A stretch of DNA of 64,000 nucleotides, taken from NCBI RefSeq assembly GCF_003852235.1, contig NZ_CP027732.1:2914001-2978000 (forward strand), given 5' to 3'. The notes beneath the pieces are model-generated. The model saw only the letters and a list, made by a program, of their open reading frames with translations, was not told the origin of the DNA and searched no databases. The position numbers and the translations under genes were made by a program. This stretch comes from Pseudomonas sp. R4-35-07 (GTDB taxonomy: Bacteria; Pseudomonadota; Gammaproteobacteria; Pseudomonadales; Pseudomonadaceae). The number at the start of each line of letters is the position of its first letter. Positions within the stretch are counted from its first letter, which is position 1. This document shows positions 34,295-42,872 of this stretch, piece by piece.

Positions 34295-35658
34295 GGTGCG
34301 ACCGTTCCCTGTCGCAATGCCGGCCCGACTGCGCGGGCAGGGGAGGGAAAGCCCAGAATCGACTGGTGAAAAATTTGCTCGATGACGGGCAGTCGCAGCG
34401 CCTGCTGGAGCTCGCCAACCGCTGCGATACTGTCCAGGCACGGTTCATAGCTATCCAGGTGTTCGGCAACCCAACTGGGGCCGCAACTCCAGTTCACCAC
34501 CTGCTCGATCAGCGCGTCCGCAAGACCGATTGCGCGGCCGATTTGCCAGGCCTCGTCGAGGATGACCTTGTTGATGCAGGCCAAGAACTCCACTAGGTGC
34601 GAGGCCAGCTTGATCTTGCTATTGTCGGTGAATACCAGGCCTGAATGAAACTTCGGTGTGAGGGCTGGTGTGATACGGCCCATGGGGTCCTCAATCACTT
34701 CGCCGCTGTGGCAATAGTCGCGGTTGGCGCCATAGGGCGAAGGTGCATGAAAATCGGGCAGGGTGAGGGATAGATCGTTTTCCCGCTCACTCAAGGCCAC
34801 CACTTTTACATGATTGTCCTGGCTGTCGAACAGCGTTCCCGCCTGGTGATAGCGCTGGGCGACGATGCGTCCCAGCGGCATTGCCACCCCCAGTTCATCG
34901 GCCAGTGCCTCAGTGAGACTCGTGTCCTTGACGGTGATCTCCAACGTACAGGAATGATCGTAGCTAGCGTCGAATATGAACGGGGTCAACTGGTTGCTGA
35001 CAAAGCAGTTTCCCCGCGAGACTTTCACGTAGTCCCAGAGCCAGTGCAGCGGAATATCGTGGGCCCTGGCCATGACCAGTAACTCGGCCCATACCACGGT
35101 GGCGGTGTAGAACAGCAGGTTGGTGAGCAACTTGACCGATTGGCCGGCGCCGATCTCTCCAACGTAGAAAGACTTGCGGCCCATGGTGTCGAGCGTGGTC
35201 TGGCTCAATCGATAGCCGCGCTCATCCCCGCCGATGTAGAAGCACACGTTGGCGAAATCCACGCCCATATGTGACAGGTTGCTGACGGGCGCTTCCAGGC
35301 TGAATATATTTTTTTGCCAGGCTAATTCAGCGATATGACGGGTGTTGTGGTAATCGGTGGTGGATGTGTCGATCCACACCGTACCTTCCGCCATGCCTGC
35401 CAGGGCTCCGTGCTCGCCGGTCATGTTTTCCAGTACATGGTGCGGTAGCGGCAGGCAGGTCACCACGATCTGGCATGTGTAGGCGCACAGCGCAGGCGTG
35501 TCTTTCCACACGGCGCCCAACTCGATCACCGGGCCCGCACGTGCGGGGTCGATATCATGCACCTGGACCTCGTACCCCGCGTTCAGCAGGCGCTCTATCA
35601 ATGGACGGCCCATATTACCGGTACCGATAAAGCCGACTTTCGGCTTGGCAGCTTGCAT
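34291..35658 (-). CDS. 3-hydroxyisobutyrate-dehydrogenase-like protein with an apparent second C-terminal domain
   Basis: A 455-residue NAD(P)-dependent beta-hydroxyacid dehydrogenase relative. The Rossmann loop is VGFIGTGNMGRPLIERLL; the substrate region is EAPVSNLSHMG, where most members read APVSGG; catalytic Lys is in GAGQSVKLLTNLLFYTA. Typical members end near residue 295. Here about 160 residues follow, including SKIKLASHLVEFLACINKVILDEAWQIGRAIGL, which resembles a repeat of the helical NAD_binding_11 domain. The ATG at 35658 has AGAGGA upstream; a start 27 bp earlier is less likely. It is coupled to the enolase-superfamily gene by ATGA and follows the 2OG oxygenase gene by 23 bp. Confidence 0.85.
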   Translation of the reverse strand: MQAAKPKVGFIGTGNMGRPLIERLLNAGYEVQVHDIDPARAGPVIELGAVWKDTPALCAYTCQIVVTCLPLPHHVLENMTGEHGALAGMAEGTVWIDTSTTDYHNTRHIAELAWQKNIFSLEAPVSNLSHMGVDFANVCFYIGGDERGYRLSQTTLDTMGRKSFYVGEIGAGQSVKLLTNLLFYTATVVWAELLVMARAHDIPLHWLWDYVKVSRGNCFVSNQLTPFIFDASYDHSCTLEITVKDTSLTEALADELGVAMPLGRIVAQRYHQAGTLFDSQDNHVKVVALSERENDLSLTLPDFHAPSPYGANRDYCHSGEVIEDPMGRITPALTPKFHSGLVFTDNSKIKLASHLVEFLACINKVILDEAWQIGRAIGLADALIEQVVNWSCGPSWVAEHLDSYEPCLDSIAAVGELQQALRLPVIEQIFHQSILGFPSPARAVGPALRQGTVAP

Positions 35659-35681
35659 ATCGATTCCTCTTGAGGGTGTAA

Positions 35682-36611
35682 TCATGCGAGTTCGCGGGCC
35701 CTGCCGGCACCCTGGCCGGTTACCCAGATTGAGTTGAAGTTTTCAAGCATGACTTGCTGGCACGACAAGACCTGGTCGCTGCCCAGAGGGTTGAACCTGG
35801 CGTCCACATTCGGGTACACAAAAAACGGCAGCGATACACGGGCGTTGTCCGCACGGTGAATGACTTGGTGCGGTGTACTGGTAAACAGGCCGTTACTCCA
35901 CTTCATCAGCATGTCCCCCAGGTTGATCACCACTTCGTGTCCCCGAGGCGGTACGTCGATCCAACGTCCTCGGGAAAAAGCGCGTAGCGCGCAGGCATCA
36001 CCGGCCTCTTGGAAAAGCAAGGTGAATATGCCGTTGTCCGTGTGTTTGCCCGCGCCACTGCGCTGGGGTGGGTAGTACAGGGCGCGCTGGATCAGCACCG
36101 GATCAGAAAAGAAGGGCTCGAAAAATAGCTTGTTCAACCCCAGTGCAAGCGCCAGCCCGTGTAATAATCCAGGCACCACGCGGTGCATGACTTGATCCTG
36201 CAGGGCCAACATTGCCTTGGCAAACGCGGGAGCTGTTTGCTCGTCTGGGAGCAGGTTCGGACCGGTGAAGGGTTTTTCACACAGGGCGGCCTCCCTTCCC
36301 ATGTCGAAGTGCTGTTTACAATCGGGGCCCGTAGGCGCGTGCAACGTTTCGCCAAAGGTATGTACATAACCCCGACAAGTTTTGGGGCTGACCTGTTGGT
36401 GGTCTTGGGAGAACTGATTCTTGATCTCCAGCGGCAGTTCGAAGAATTGTCGCGCCGCAGTAAATGCCTGATCGATAAACGACGGACTTATACCGTGATC
36501 GGTTAAATAAAAAAAACCGTCCTTAATACAGGTTTCACGTAGACGGCGTACTTCGCGCGGCGTATCAATAGACTCAAGCATTTCAAGTGAAATGCGATTT
36601 AAGGCTTCCAT
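35682..36611 (-). CDS. 2-oxoglutarate/Fe(II)-dependent oxygenase, isopenicillin-N-synthase type
   Basis: A 309-residue oxygenase. The DIOX_N region is RETCIKDGFFYLTDHGISPSFI. The iron triad is His and Asp in GAGKHTDNGIFTLLFQ and His in TSTPHQVIHR, followed by the 2OG-binding Arg-x-Ser in NARVSLPFF, so both cofactor sites are intact. AAGGAG precedes the ATG at 36611. It is second in the operon, 12 bp after the methyltransferase gene and 23 bp before the dehydrogenase gene. It probably hydroxylates, desaturates or cyclises an intermediate; members range from hydroxylases to ethylene-forming and ring-forming enzymes. Substrate is unknown. Confidence 0.9.
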   Translation of the reverse strand: MEALNRISLEMLESIDTPREVRRLRETCIKDGFFYLTDHGISPSFIDQAFTAARQFFELPLEIKNQFSQDHQQVSPKTCRGYVHTFGETLHAPTGPDCKQHFDMGREAALCEKPFTGPNLLPDEQTAPAFAKAMLALQDQVMHRVVPGLLHGLALALGLNKLFFEPFFSDPVLIQRALYYPPQRSGAGKHTDNGIFTLLFQEAGDACALRAFSRGRWIDVPPRGHEVVINLGDMLMKWSNGLFTSTPHQVIHRADNARVSLPFFVYPNVDARFNPLGSDQVLSCQQVMLENFNSIWVTGQGAGRARELA

Positions 36612-36623
36612 GCTGCAGTCTCC

Positions 36624-37313
36624 TTATCGGGCAATTCTAAATGCCAGGTAGTGAGCATGTACCTCATCTAAATAAGGAGCGTTCATAAGTGACGGTAGAG
36701 AGGATAGTTTTTTGGCCGCGACTAAACTGTCCAACAGGTCCGCGAAGTTTTCTGCTGCATAAAACGTGCAGCGCGTGCTAAACAATAAAAGTCCGCCGGG
36801 GGAGGTCATGCGAATAAGTTCGTGAATGGCTTCTATGGGCAGGTGGCCTTCGATGAACGCACCGCAGCACAAGGTTACGTCATACCTGTTGTCCGCAATC
36901 AACGTGTTGTGTTCGGTCAGATCCACGCCGCCGTAGAGCGCCCCATACGCCTGAGTCTGACGCGCCAACTGTGTCATCGCCGGTGATAGGTCGCATCCTT
37001 CTATGTTGCTAAAACCTCGCTGGGTCAGTTCTTTCCCCACCAATCCGGTCCCGCAACAGGCATCCATGATGCGCAAAGCGCTACGAGGTTGTTTGTTGTT
37101 TGTGTCTGCGTTGCCAAGCAGCGATGTCAGCAGGTCGCTGATCACGAGTGGGCCACAATAGTTCTCTTCTGACACATCGTTGTCGTAATCAGTAGACCAT
37201 GTCTCATAGTAATCCCTGAGGCGAAAGTAGTCGCGATTGAAGTTCAGGGCGCGATTGACCGATGTCGCACAATAGGCGTCGGAAGTTCTCGTGGCGTTAT
37301 TTTCGCTGGCCAT
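36624..37313 (-). CDS. Class I SAM-dependent methyltransferase
   Basis: A 229-residue cytoplasmic methyltransferase. Motif I is RIMDACCGTGLVGKELTQRGF, the acidic end of strand 2 is IEGCDLSPAMTQLAR, and motif IV is YDVTLCCGAF with IRMTSPGGLLLFST after it. The N terminus FRLRDYYETWSTDYDNDV matches the group of WBSCR27-like small-molecule methyltransferases. CGGAG precedes the ATG at 37313. It is the first gene of the five-gene minus-strand operon ending with the Rieske oxygenase. A methyltransferase together with potential demethylases suggests either methylation of a product or methyl transfer from it; the acceptor is unknown. Its GC content looks lower than that of its neighbours. Confidence 0.88.
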   Translation of the reverse strand: MASENNATRTSDAYCATSVNRALNFNRDYFRLRDYYETWSTDYDNDVSEENYCGPLVISDLLTSLLGNADTNNKQPRSALRIMDACCGTGLVGKELTQRGFSNIEGCDLSPAMTQLARQTQAYGALYGGVDLTEHNTLIADNRYDVTLCCGAFIEGHLPIEAIHELIRMTSPGGLLLFSTRCTFYAAENFADLLDSLVAAKKLSSLPSLMNAPYLDEVHAHYLAFRIAR

Positions 37314-37417
37314 ACTGTATTCTCCGGAAAATTATTTTTCAGGTTGAATGAATCAGGGTGGTGGCGTGAGTGAGTGTTCATTCTTATTCGCCAGTTGGTG
37401 CACTGTAAAGACCAAAT

Positions 37418-37437
37418 AGACGACTTATCCTTCGTCT
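37418..37437. promoter_or_regulatory. Operator-like dyad upstream of the methyltransferase operon
   Basis: AGACGA-N8-TCGTCT is a perfect 6-bp inverted repeat with an 8-nt spacer, 105-125 bp before the methyltransferase start. The gap 37314-37546 holds no gene, so this is a reasonable regulator site for the operon, perhaps for one of the nearby LysR proteins. Confidence 0.4.
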
Positions 37438-37546
37438 TTTTCCTACATTGGTAACCAGGTGTTATACATTCCGGCTGTCTATGGGGGACGCAAGACAGGG
37501 GCTATCGGAGTATTTCTACTTCAACGTTCAGTTGGTTGATGATGGA

Positions 37547-38692
37547 TCACACGCGCAGACAGTGCGCGGCAGCGCTCACAAATAGTAGAAGAAACACCAG
37601 GCCCCCTAACGCAAATGAAAGACTGCTCATATGGGCAACGAAACCGATCACCGCCGGGCCTATCAAAATTCCTGCATAGCCCATGGAGATAACCGCCGGT
37701 ATGGCGACTCTTTGGGGCATGCGGTCCTGTTTTCCGGTTGCGGTAAACAGCACGGGAACAATGTTCGAGCATCCTGCGCCGAGCAATGCATATCCCAGTA
37801 ACGAGGCGGGCCAGCCCTCGAATCCAAGCGATACGAGCATGCCGGTGGCAGCAATCATTGCGCCATAAGCCACCACGAGCACGCCGCCGAATCTGCGTAC
37901 GAGGGCATCCCCTGTCAGCCGTCCCAGGGTCATCGCCGCCGCAAAACTGGCATAACCCAAGCCGGCCAAGGTGGGCTCCATGTTCCGGCTGGATACGAGA
38001 AAGACAGCACCCCAGTCCAGTACTGCGCCTTCGGTTAAAAAAACGATGAAGCACAGCGCGCCCAGTAAAAAGACAATGCCTTTTGGGATTGCAAAGATCG
38101 GGCCGTCTTTTTCGGTTCCATAGGTCAATAAACTTGGAATCGCTTTATACAGGCACCCCATTACCACGATGACGACGCACAGCACAGAAAACACCGGTTC
38201 TAATCCCATGCTCAACAATGCAGTCAACGCGCCGGCACCCAGAATGCCTCCGACGCTGTACAGGCCATGGAACCCCGACTGAAGTGCCTCGCCACTGTTT
38301 TTTTCCACAATGATGGACTGAATGTTCATCGCGCAATCCAGCATGCCCATAGCCGCGCCAAACAGCACTACGGCCAATGCCAGGCCCGGCAGCCAACTGA
38401 GGCTGCTCAACAGTACAAGCAATACACATAAAGTCGCAGTGGAACACACAATGACTGGGCGGCAGCCGTAACGTGCGGTGAGGTGCCCGGCAAACGGCAT
38501 GGCAACAATCGACCCCACGCCCAGGCCCAACAGCAAAAGCCCCAACCCGCTTTCGTCCAACCCCGTGCGCGCCTTGGCAAGCGGCACTAAGGGCGCCCAT
38601 GCCGACATGACAAGCCCTGCGATCAGGAAAGCAATACGGGTTGACATCCGTTCGCCGTAATTGGCGTTGATCGCTAACGATGACGTAGTCAT
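37547..38692 (-). CDS. Major facilitator superfamily transporter
   Basis: A 381-residue inner-membrane transporter with about twelve hydrophobic segments. The loop between helices 2 and 3 is GHLTARYGCRPVIVC, and a matching loop in the second half is GDALVRRFGGVLVVAYG. It resembles the YbjJ/fucose-permease-like MFS group (SGLGLLLLGLGVGSIVAMPFAG). The start is uncertain: I chose the ATG at 38692; another ATG at 38647 would remove 15 residues, and neither has a strong ribosome site. It lies between the GbcA-like Rieske gene (141 bp upstream, with a strong inverted repeat between) and the methyltransferase operon, so it may import a substrate or export a product. Confidence 0.88.
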   Translation of the reverse strand: MTTSSLAINANYGERMSTRIAFLIAGLVMSAWAPLVPLAKARTGLDESGLGLLLLGLGVGSIVAMPFAGHLTARYGCRPVIVCSTATLCVLLVLLSSLSWLPGLALAVVLFGAAMGMLDCAMNIQSIIVEKNSGEALQSGFHGLYSVGGILGAGALTALLSMGLEPVFSVLCVVIVVMGCLYKAIPSLLTYGTEKDGPIFAIPKGIVFLLGALCFIVFLTEGAVLDWGAVFLVSSRNMEPTLAGLGYASFAAAMTLGRLTGDALVRRFGGVLVVAYGAMIAATGMLVSLGFEGWPASLLGYALLGAGCSNIVPVLFTATGKQDRMPQRVAIPAVISMGYAGILIGPAVIGFVAHMSSLSFALGGLVFLLLFVSAAAHCLRV

Positions 38693-38778
38693 TTGAATCA
38701 CCCAAACAGGCACACGAAGAAAGGCCTGGCAGCGACTGCGCTGAGGCATGGAAGGAGGAAGGGGCAAGTTGCTAAGGC

Positions 38779-38816
38779 GTAAGCCTTTCAATGCACGACT
38801 GTATTGAAAGGCTTAC
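38779..38816 (-). terminator. Long perfect inverted repeat between the GbcA-like and MFS genes
   Basis: GTAAGCCTTTCAAT and ATTGAAAGGCTTAC are perfect 14-bp arms separated by 10 nt. The hairpin follows the stop of the Rieske gene by 17 bp. It has no T-run on either strand, so it may be a weak terminator, an mRNA-stabilising stem or a processing site that lowers MFS expression. Confidence 0.5.
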
Positions 38817-38832
38817 CCATCAGGCATCGTTC

Positions 38833-40068
38833 TTATCCGACAGACTTCAAGGGGATAGGCCCCTTGATCCTTTCCATCATGGTGGCGCAATACCAATCAT
38901 CGAATTGGCAGACACCGGTCTCTGCGGTCTCGGAATACGGGCCTGGCTCATAAGAGGGTGAAGTCACACCACGCTGCGTGCCTTCTACCAGAGTGCGGTC
39001 CTGATCGTTGGTCGCGATCCATACCTTTGTCAGCCGATCAATGTCGTAGTCCACGCCTTCTACGGCAGTTTTGAGCACCAACCACTTGGTGGTCACCAAG
39101 GTTTCCGTCGCGCTGATGGGGAGCACGCGGAAGCTCAGAGCGTGGTCCCCCAGGAAGTGGTTCCACGTCGACGGATAGTTGAAGTACAGCAGTGCGCCGA
39201 TATCCGCTTCGCCGGTGGTATCCAGGCGGCTGGTCACCGCGGGCTTGCCGTCCATGGTGTAGCTCACCGCGCCCTTGGACAATGGGATGCGGGTCATGCG
39301 GAACTGGCCTTTGATGTCCATCACCAAGCGGCTCGGCAAGCCGGCTTTTTCGCATTTGTTCCAGTAAGCGGAAAGCTCGGGGTCGTCGTCGCCGCTGGTG
39401 CCGCCCACGGAAAGGTTGTCCACGAACGATTGCAGCAGCTCGGGGTGAGATCCGTCGCAGTGGTAGCACTCACGGTTATTTTCGAAGACCAGTTTCCAAT
39501 TGCCTTTCTCGACGATATTGGACTCAAAGGCCACTTTGCAGTCATCGAGGTTATGCGGGGCGACAAAAGGGGTCACGGCGGTACGGAAGTGTTCGAAATC
39601 CGGTGCTTTGCTCGCGACACACACATAAATAAAGGTGTTCACGATTTCGCAGTGAACGCTTTTGAGGTTGTATTCGGATTTGTCGAAATCCTGCCCCATG
39701 TTCCCGGCGAATAGCAGGTTGCCGTCCAGCTCGTAGGTCCACTTGTGGTAAGGGCACACCATTTTGGCGACTTTGCCATGGTCGGCTTCACAAATCTTGG
39801 CGCCACGGTGACGGCAAGCATTGTGAAATGCTCGCACCTGGCCGTCCTTGCCGCGTACCACGGCCACCGGGTAGTCACCCACTTGCAGCGTCAAGTACTG
39901 ACCGGGCTTTTCCAGTTCAAACGTGTGTCCGGCGAAGATCCAGTCTTTGTGCCAAATTTGCTCAAGGTCCTGGCGATAGACGCTTTCGCTGCTATAGAGC
40001 TTTCCCGGGAGTGAGTGCCATGGTTTACGTTGGGCAATCAGGTCAAACACGGTTTCTTTATTATCCAT
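38833..40068 (-). CDS. Rieske non-heme iron oxygenase, GbcA/stachydrine-demethylase type
   Basis: A 411-residue oxygenase. The [2Fe-2S] ligands are C85 and H87 (NACRHRGAK) and C105 and H108 (VCPYHKW). The iron site is NNRECYHCDGSHPELL with H203 and H208. Overall it follows Pseudomonas GbcA, including LVTTKWLV, EGVDYD and TNDQDRTLVEGTQRGV near the C terminus, so N-demethylation of a betaine is the expected reaction. The GbcB-type reductase normally paired with it is absent here. GGGAGG lies 5 nt before the ATG at 40068, and a palindrome and a shared 24-bp element lie upstream. Exact substrate (glycine betaine, proline betaine or another) is undecided. Confidence 0.9.
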   Translation of the reverse strand: MDNKETVFDLIAQRKPWHSLPGKLYSSESVYRQDLEQIWHKDWIFAGHTFELEKPGQYLTLQVGDYPVAVVRGKDGQVRAFHNACRHRGAKICEADHGKVAKMVCPYHKWTYELDGNLLFAGNMGQDFDKSEYNLKSVHCEIVNTFIYVCVASKAPDFEHFRTAVTPFVAPHNLDDCKVAFESNIVEKGNWKLVFENNRECYHCDGSHPELLQSFVDNLSVGGTSGDDDPELSAYWNKCEKAGLPSRLVMDIKGQFRMTRIPLSKGAVSYTMDGKPAVTSRLDTTGEADIGALLYFNYPSTWNHFLGDHALSFRVLPISATETLVTTKWLVLKTAVEGVDYDIDRLTKVWIATNDQDRTLVEGTQRGVTSPSYEPGPYSETAETGVCQFDDWYCATMMERIKGPIPLKSVG

Positions 40069-40091
40069 CTTATCCTCCCAGGATAAATAAC

Positions 40092-40103
40092 GTGAGCGCT
40101 CAC
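40092..40103. promoter_or_regulatory. 12-bp palindrome just upstream of the GbcA-like gene
   Basis: GTGAGCGCTCAC is a perfect palindrome 24 bp before the start codon, close to a further CACC-N6-GGTG dyad. It overlaps where a transcript start or repressor site could lie. It is suggestive only. Confidence 0.35.
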
Positions 40104-40230
40104 CTTTAACGGTGACTTTTATAGTGCTCTAAAAGTTCGGCATCGGTTGCCTGCTTAATGGCGGTGCAATAACTTCACGGCCTTTTTAGATAGATGACAG
40201 CCTAGGGGGCTGTCGCGACGCCCGCAAACG

Positions 40231-40254
40231 ACATTTCGTAGGGGCAATCAATAA
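40231..40254 (-). promoter_or_regulatory. Shared promoter element, copy 1 (upstream of the GbcA-like gene)
   Basis: On the minus strand it reads TTATTGATTGCCCC followed by TACGAAATGT. It lies 163 bp upstream of the Rieske start. The copy upstream of the MmgE/PrpD gene differs by one substitution and two one-base length changes. It is a candidate operator for a common regulator. Confidence 0.5.
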
Positions 40255-40261
40255 TTCCAGG

Positions 40262-41623
40262 TTATCGATCAGCCGCTTCCTCGGAATGCGTAACGCTTGA
40301 AAATATAGGCTCCAGCGTCGTAATGGCTGAGTGCGCCTGACCCAATGAATGAATCGCGTGCTTCACCGCAAGGCTTCGTTCAACTCCAAGATGGCTACTG
40401 AACAGGTCGAATTTTCCATCCAGCTCAGCGGCCGTCATCGCGGTGTGCGGATCACCTTTTGCCGCTGTCACAGGGCTGACGATGATCGTACCGTCTTTCA
40501 AGGTAAGGGTAAGTCTGGAAAGAATTTCATCCGGGAAACGCGCGGAAATATCCGCCGCTTCGACAATCTCGATGCGTGAACTCAGCGAGAGAATATCGGG
40601 GGCGGTGATTGAGCCCCCCGTGATTTCATCAGGCCCCAGCTTGCCTCGCACAATCAGCGCTGCCAGCGGAAACGCCAACGCGTATTGGGCTTCATCTGCG
40701 TTACGTGGGGTATGGCCCTGCAGGCACATCGATTCGAAGAACGTTTCCACGCGAATTGTTTCAAGGGTGCTCGCGCTCACTTCGGGATGCTGGCGCTGTA
40801 ATTCAAGCATTGCCGTCAAGGCGGGTTGTGCCCATCGGCATACGGGCCATGGTTTGAAGTACTGGCTATCGATTTCCCAGCGGTTTCCTATATCCGCCCA
40901 GTGCGGCGCGACACTTGGGTCTTCCACGATATCCGCAGGGGCACCGGTCATGCCTGCCTGCGCCATCAACAGTGCATTCAAGCCAACGTAAGCGCCTGCT
41001 CCATGTGCATCGCGCAACATGGTCGGTGCCAGCACCACACGCATCATTGGGCAGCGTGCGCTGAAATACTCGGCAATGCCCAATGCGTGCCGAAAGGTCG
41101 GCTCATCGAACTCAAGCAATCGTGCGCCAGCACACACCACCCCCATGGCGGAAAAACCACCAGAAGCGTGGTAGGTGGGTGAGGTTGCCATCAATGCAGT
41201 GCCAGCGCGCAGCGCGGTTTCATAGCCAATGCACAGCACCGAAAGAAGTTCGTGCCCGCTGATCTCCTGGCCGTTGTGGTGCAATGCGTCGGCCAGGGCC
41301 AGCAACGCCGGAACCACCGTTGCGCCGGCGTGCCCTTTGGATTTGAAGTGCCCTTCGTGAGCGTCCAGGCTGTCTGCGGAAAATCCGCCAGCCCAGGCGG
41401 CTCCAAGCATACTGACGCGCTGGCCATCGAACATCAGTCGACTGGTGTACACACCACCGGGGTAGTGGAGGCGTGCATAGCTGCGCATTATCTCGCTGGT
41501 GTCATTGGATGCCGCACCGGCCATCACACCGACGATATCCAACAGGCTGTTTCTGAGTATCGCTTGCGTGTGGGCGGGTGCTTGTTGGAGATCGAAATCG
41601 CGACAAAATTCGAACAGTGACAT
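40262..41623 (-). CDS. MmgE/PrpD-family protein
   Basis: A 453-residue protein of the 2-methylcitrate-dehydratase/cis-aconitate-decarboxylase superfamily. Signatures visible are RNSLLDIVGVMAGAA near the start, SADSLDAHEGHFKSKGHAGATVVPALLALAD, and YFKPWPVCRWAQPALTAMLEL in the second half. The ATG at 41623 has AAGGA 9 nt upstream; the ATG at 41632 lies directly against that site and is less likely. It is 193 bp upstream of the GbcA-like gene on the same strand and downstream of a LysR gene. Family members handle several carboxylic acids by dehydration, hydration or decarboxylation, so the reaction here is unassigned. Confidence 0.87.
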   Translation of the reverse strand: MSLFEFCRDFDLQQAPAHTQAILRNSLLDIVGVMAGAASNDTSEIMRSYARLHYPGGVYTSRLMFDGQRVSMLGAAWAGGFSADSLDAHEGHFKSKGHAGATVVPALLALADALHHNGQEISGHELLSVLCIGYETALRAGTALMATSPTYHASGGFSAMGVVCAGARLLEFDEPTFRHALGIAEYFSARCPMMRVVLAPTMLRDAHGAGAYVGLNALLMAQAGMTGAPADIVEDPSVAPHWADIGNRWEIDSQYFKPWPVCRWAQPALTAMLELQRQHPEVSASTLETIRVETFFESMCLQGHTPRNADEAQYALAFPLAALIVRGKLGPDEITGGSITAPDILSLSSRIEIVEAADISARFPDEILSRLTLTLKDGTIIVSPVTAAKGDPHTAMTAAELDGKFDLFSSHLGVERSLAVKHAIHSLGQAHSAITTLEPIFSSVTHSEEAADR

Positions 41624-41695
41624 CCCGGGCATTCCTTACGAAAATCATTATGGTGTCGCTGCACGATGATCCAGCGAGGGCTCACCGTTCCAGCA

Positions 41696-41719
41696 ACATT
41701 TTCGTAGGGCAATCGATAA
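41696..41719 (-). promoter_or_regulatory. Shared promoter element, copy 2 (upstream of the MmgE/PrpD gene)
   Basis: On the minus strand it reads TTATCGATTGCCC followed by TACGAAAATGT, 73 bp upstream of the MmgE/PrpD start and just past the LysR stop. It is nearly identical to copy 1 and has the same orientation relative to the gene it precedes, which argues for a functional site. Confidence 0.5.
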
Positions 41720-41754
41720 CAAAAATGACGACTCTGCTTCTAAGGCATGCGGCG

Positions 41755-42711
41755 TCAGCGGGGGAACTTGGCCAGGAGCCACTCACGAAACCGGCGCAGC
41801 TCATCTTCGTTCTCGGCGTTTTCTCGACAGCTTAAGTAGTGCGAACTGTTGCGCAGCTGAACTTGCTGCTGGATCGGCCGCACCAACACCCCACGCTCTA
41901 CCAGCCGGGTAACCAGGTGGTTCCAACCCAGGGCGATACCTTGGTGGGTCAGCACCATGCTGATCAGCAAGTTGTAGTCGTTGGCATTGAAAATCTGGGG
42001 GCTGTCTTGCGGGCGGTCATCAATGTCAATCGACTGAAAGGCAAACCAGACACCCCAGTCAACGTGCTCGGCTACCTGGGATCGTCCGTAGGGGCTCAGG
42101 TTCAGCAGGGCTGAGTCTCTCAGGCCTTCGATCGTCGAGATTTCCGGGTGTTGCTCCAAAAATTGCGGGCTGCAAACGGGATAGATCACGTCATGGCACA
42201 ACGGGTAGCTTTTATAGTCGTCCCGGACACGGGCCATTTTGGTAATGAAGACGTCCGGCTGTACCCCGGGCTCCATGGTCAGGAAGTTCTGCGTCGTGAC
42301 CAGGTTCAACTCAATGCCGGGGTTTTGTCTGATGAATTCAGGCAGGTGGTCTGACAGCCATAGGGCGGAAAAGGCGGGAGAGCAGCAGACGGTCAGCATT
42401 TTTTTGGAGGACTGGCTGCTGCGGATTCGCTCGGCTGCCTGGGCGATGTTTACAAATGACAGCTGCGCGGCATCAAAGAACACTGCCCCGGCAGAAGTCA
42501 GTTCGACAGCACGCCCTACGCGGTTGAAAAGCTGCGCACCCAGGTACTCCTCCAGCTCGCGAATCTGCCGGCTGATAGCCGCCTGCGAAACACAAAGCGC
42601 CTCGGCGCCGAGGGTGAAGCTCTCGTATTTGGCAGCCGCTACAAACGCTTTCACGGCCCTCAACGACGGCATTTTCAGCAGAATGCTGTCAGGGTCGACA
42701 TGCTTTGACAT
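41755..42711 (-). CDS. LysR-family regulator, GcvA-like
   Basis: A 318-residue regulator. The HTH is FVAAAKYESFTLGAEALCVSQAAISRQIRELEEYLG at about residues 21-56, and the effector domain includes VCSPQFLEQHPEIS and QGIALGWNHLV, as in the GcvA group. AGGAG lies 9 nt before the ATG at 42711. It is divergent from the ProVWX-type operon and is followed by the MmgE/PrpD gene, so it is the best local candidate to bind the shared promoter element present in both flanking gaps. Confidence 0.9.
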   Translation of the reverse strand: MSKHVDPDSILLKMPSLRAVKAFVAAAKYESFTLGAEALCVSQAAISRQIRELEEYLGAQLFNRVGRAVELTSAGAVFFDAAQLSFVNIAQAAERIRSSQSSKKMLTVCCSPAFSALWLSDHLPEFIRQNPGIELNLVTTQNFLTMEPGVQPDVFITKMARVRDDYKSYPLCHDVIYPVCSPQFLEQHPEISTIEGLRDSALLNLSPYGRSQVAEHVDWGVWFAFQSIDIDDRPQDSPQIFNANDYNLLISMVLTHQGIALGWNHLVTRLVERGVLVRPIQQQVQLRNSSHYLSCRENAENEDELRRFREWLLAKFPR

Positions 42712-42872
42712 CCTTACGTTCTCCTCATGCAGCCGCTCCCCAGCGAAGCGACGCGAGAGTAACTGAAGCCAGGCGGTAAAAACGGTGCGCAGGTCGTTTT
42801 TGAGACATTACGGGTCGTTCCTGTGCGCCGCAGCAAGAAAACTGTCCGCTTGAGACGATCTATAACCCGACG

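Noticed and set aside
34295..34441. Upstream extension of the enolase-superfamily frame
   Set aside because: It overlaps the dehydrogenase gene and shows no conserved residues; MKITSIKV at 34294 is the family N terminus.
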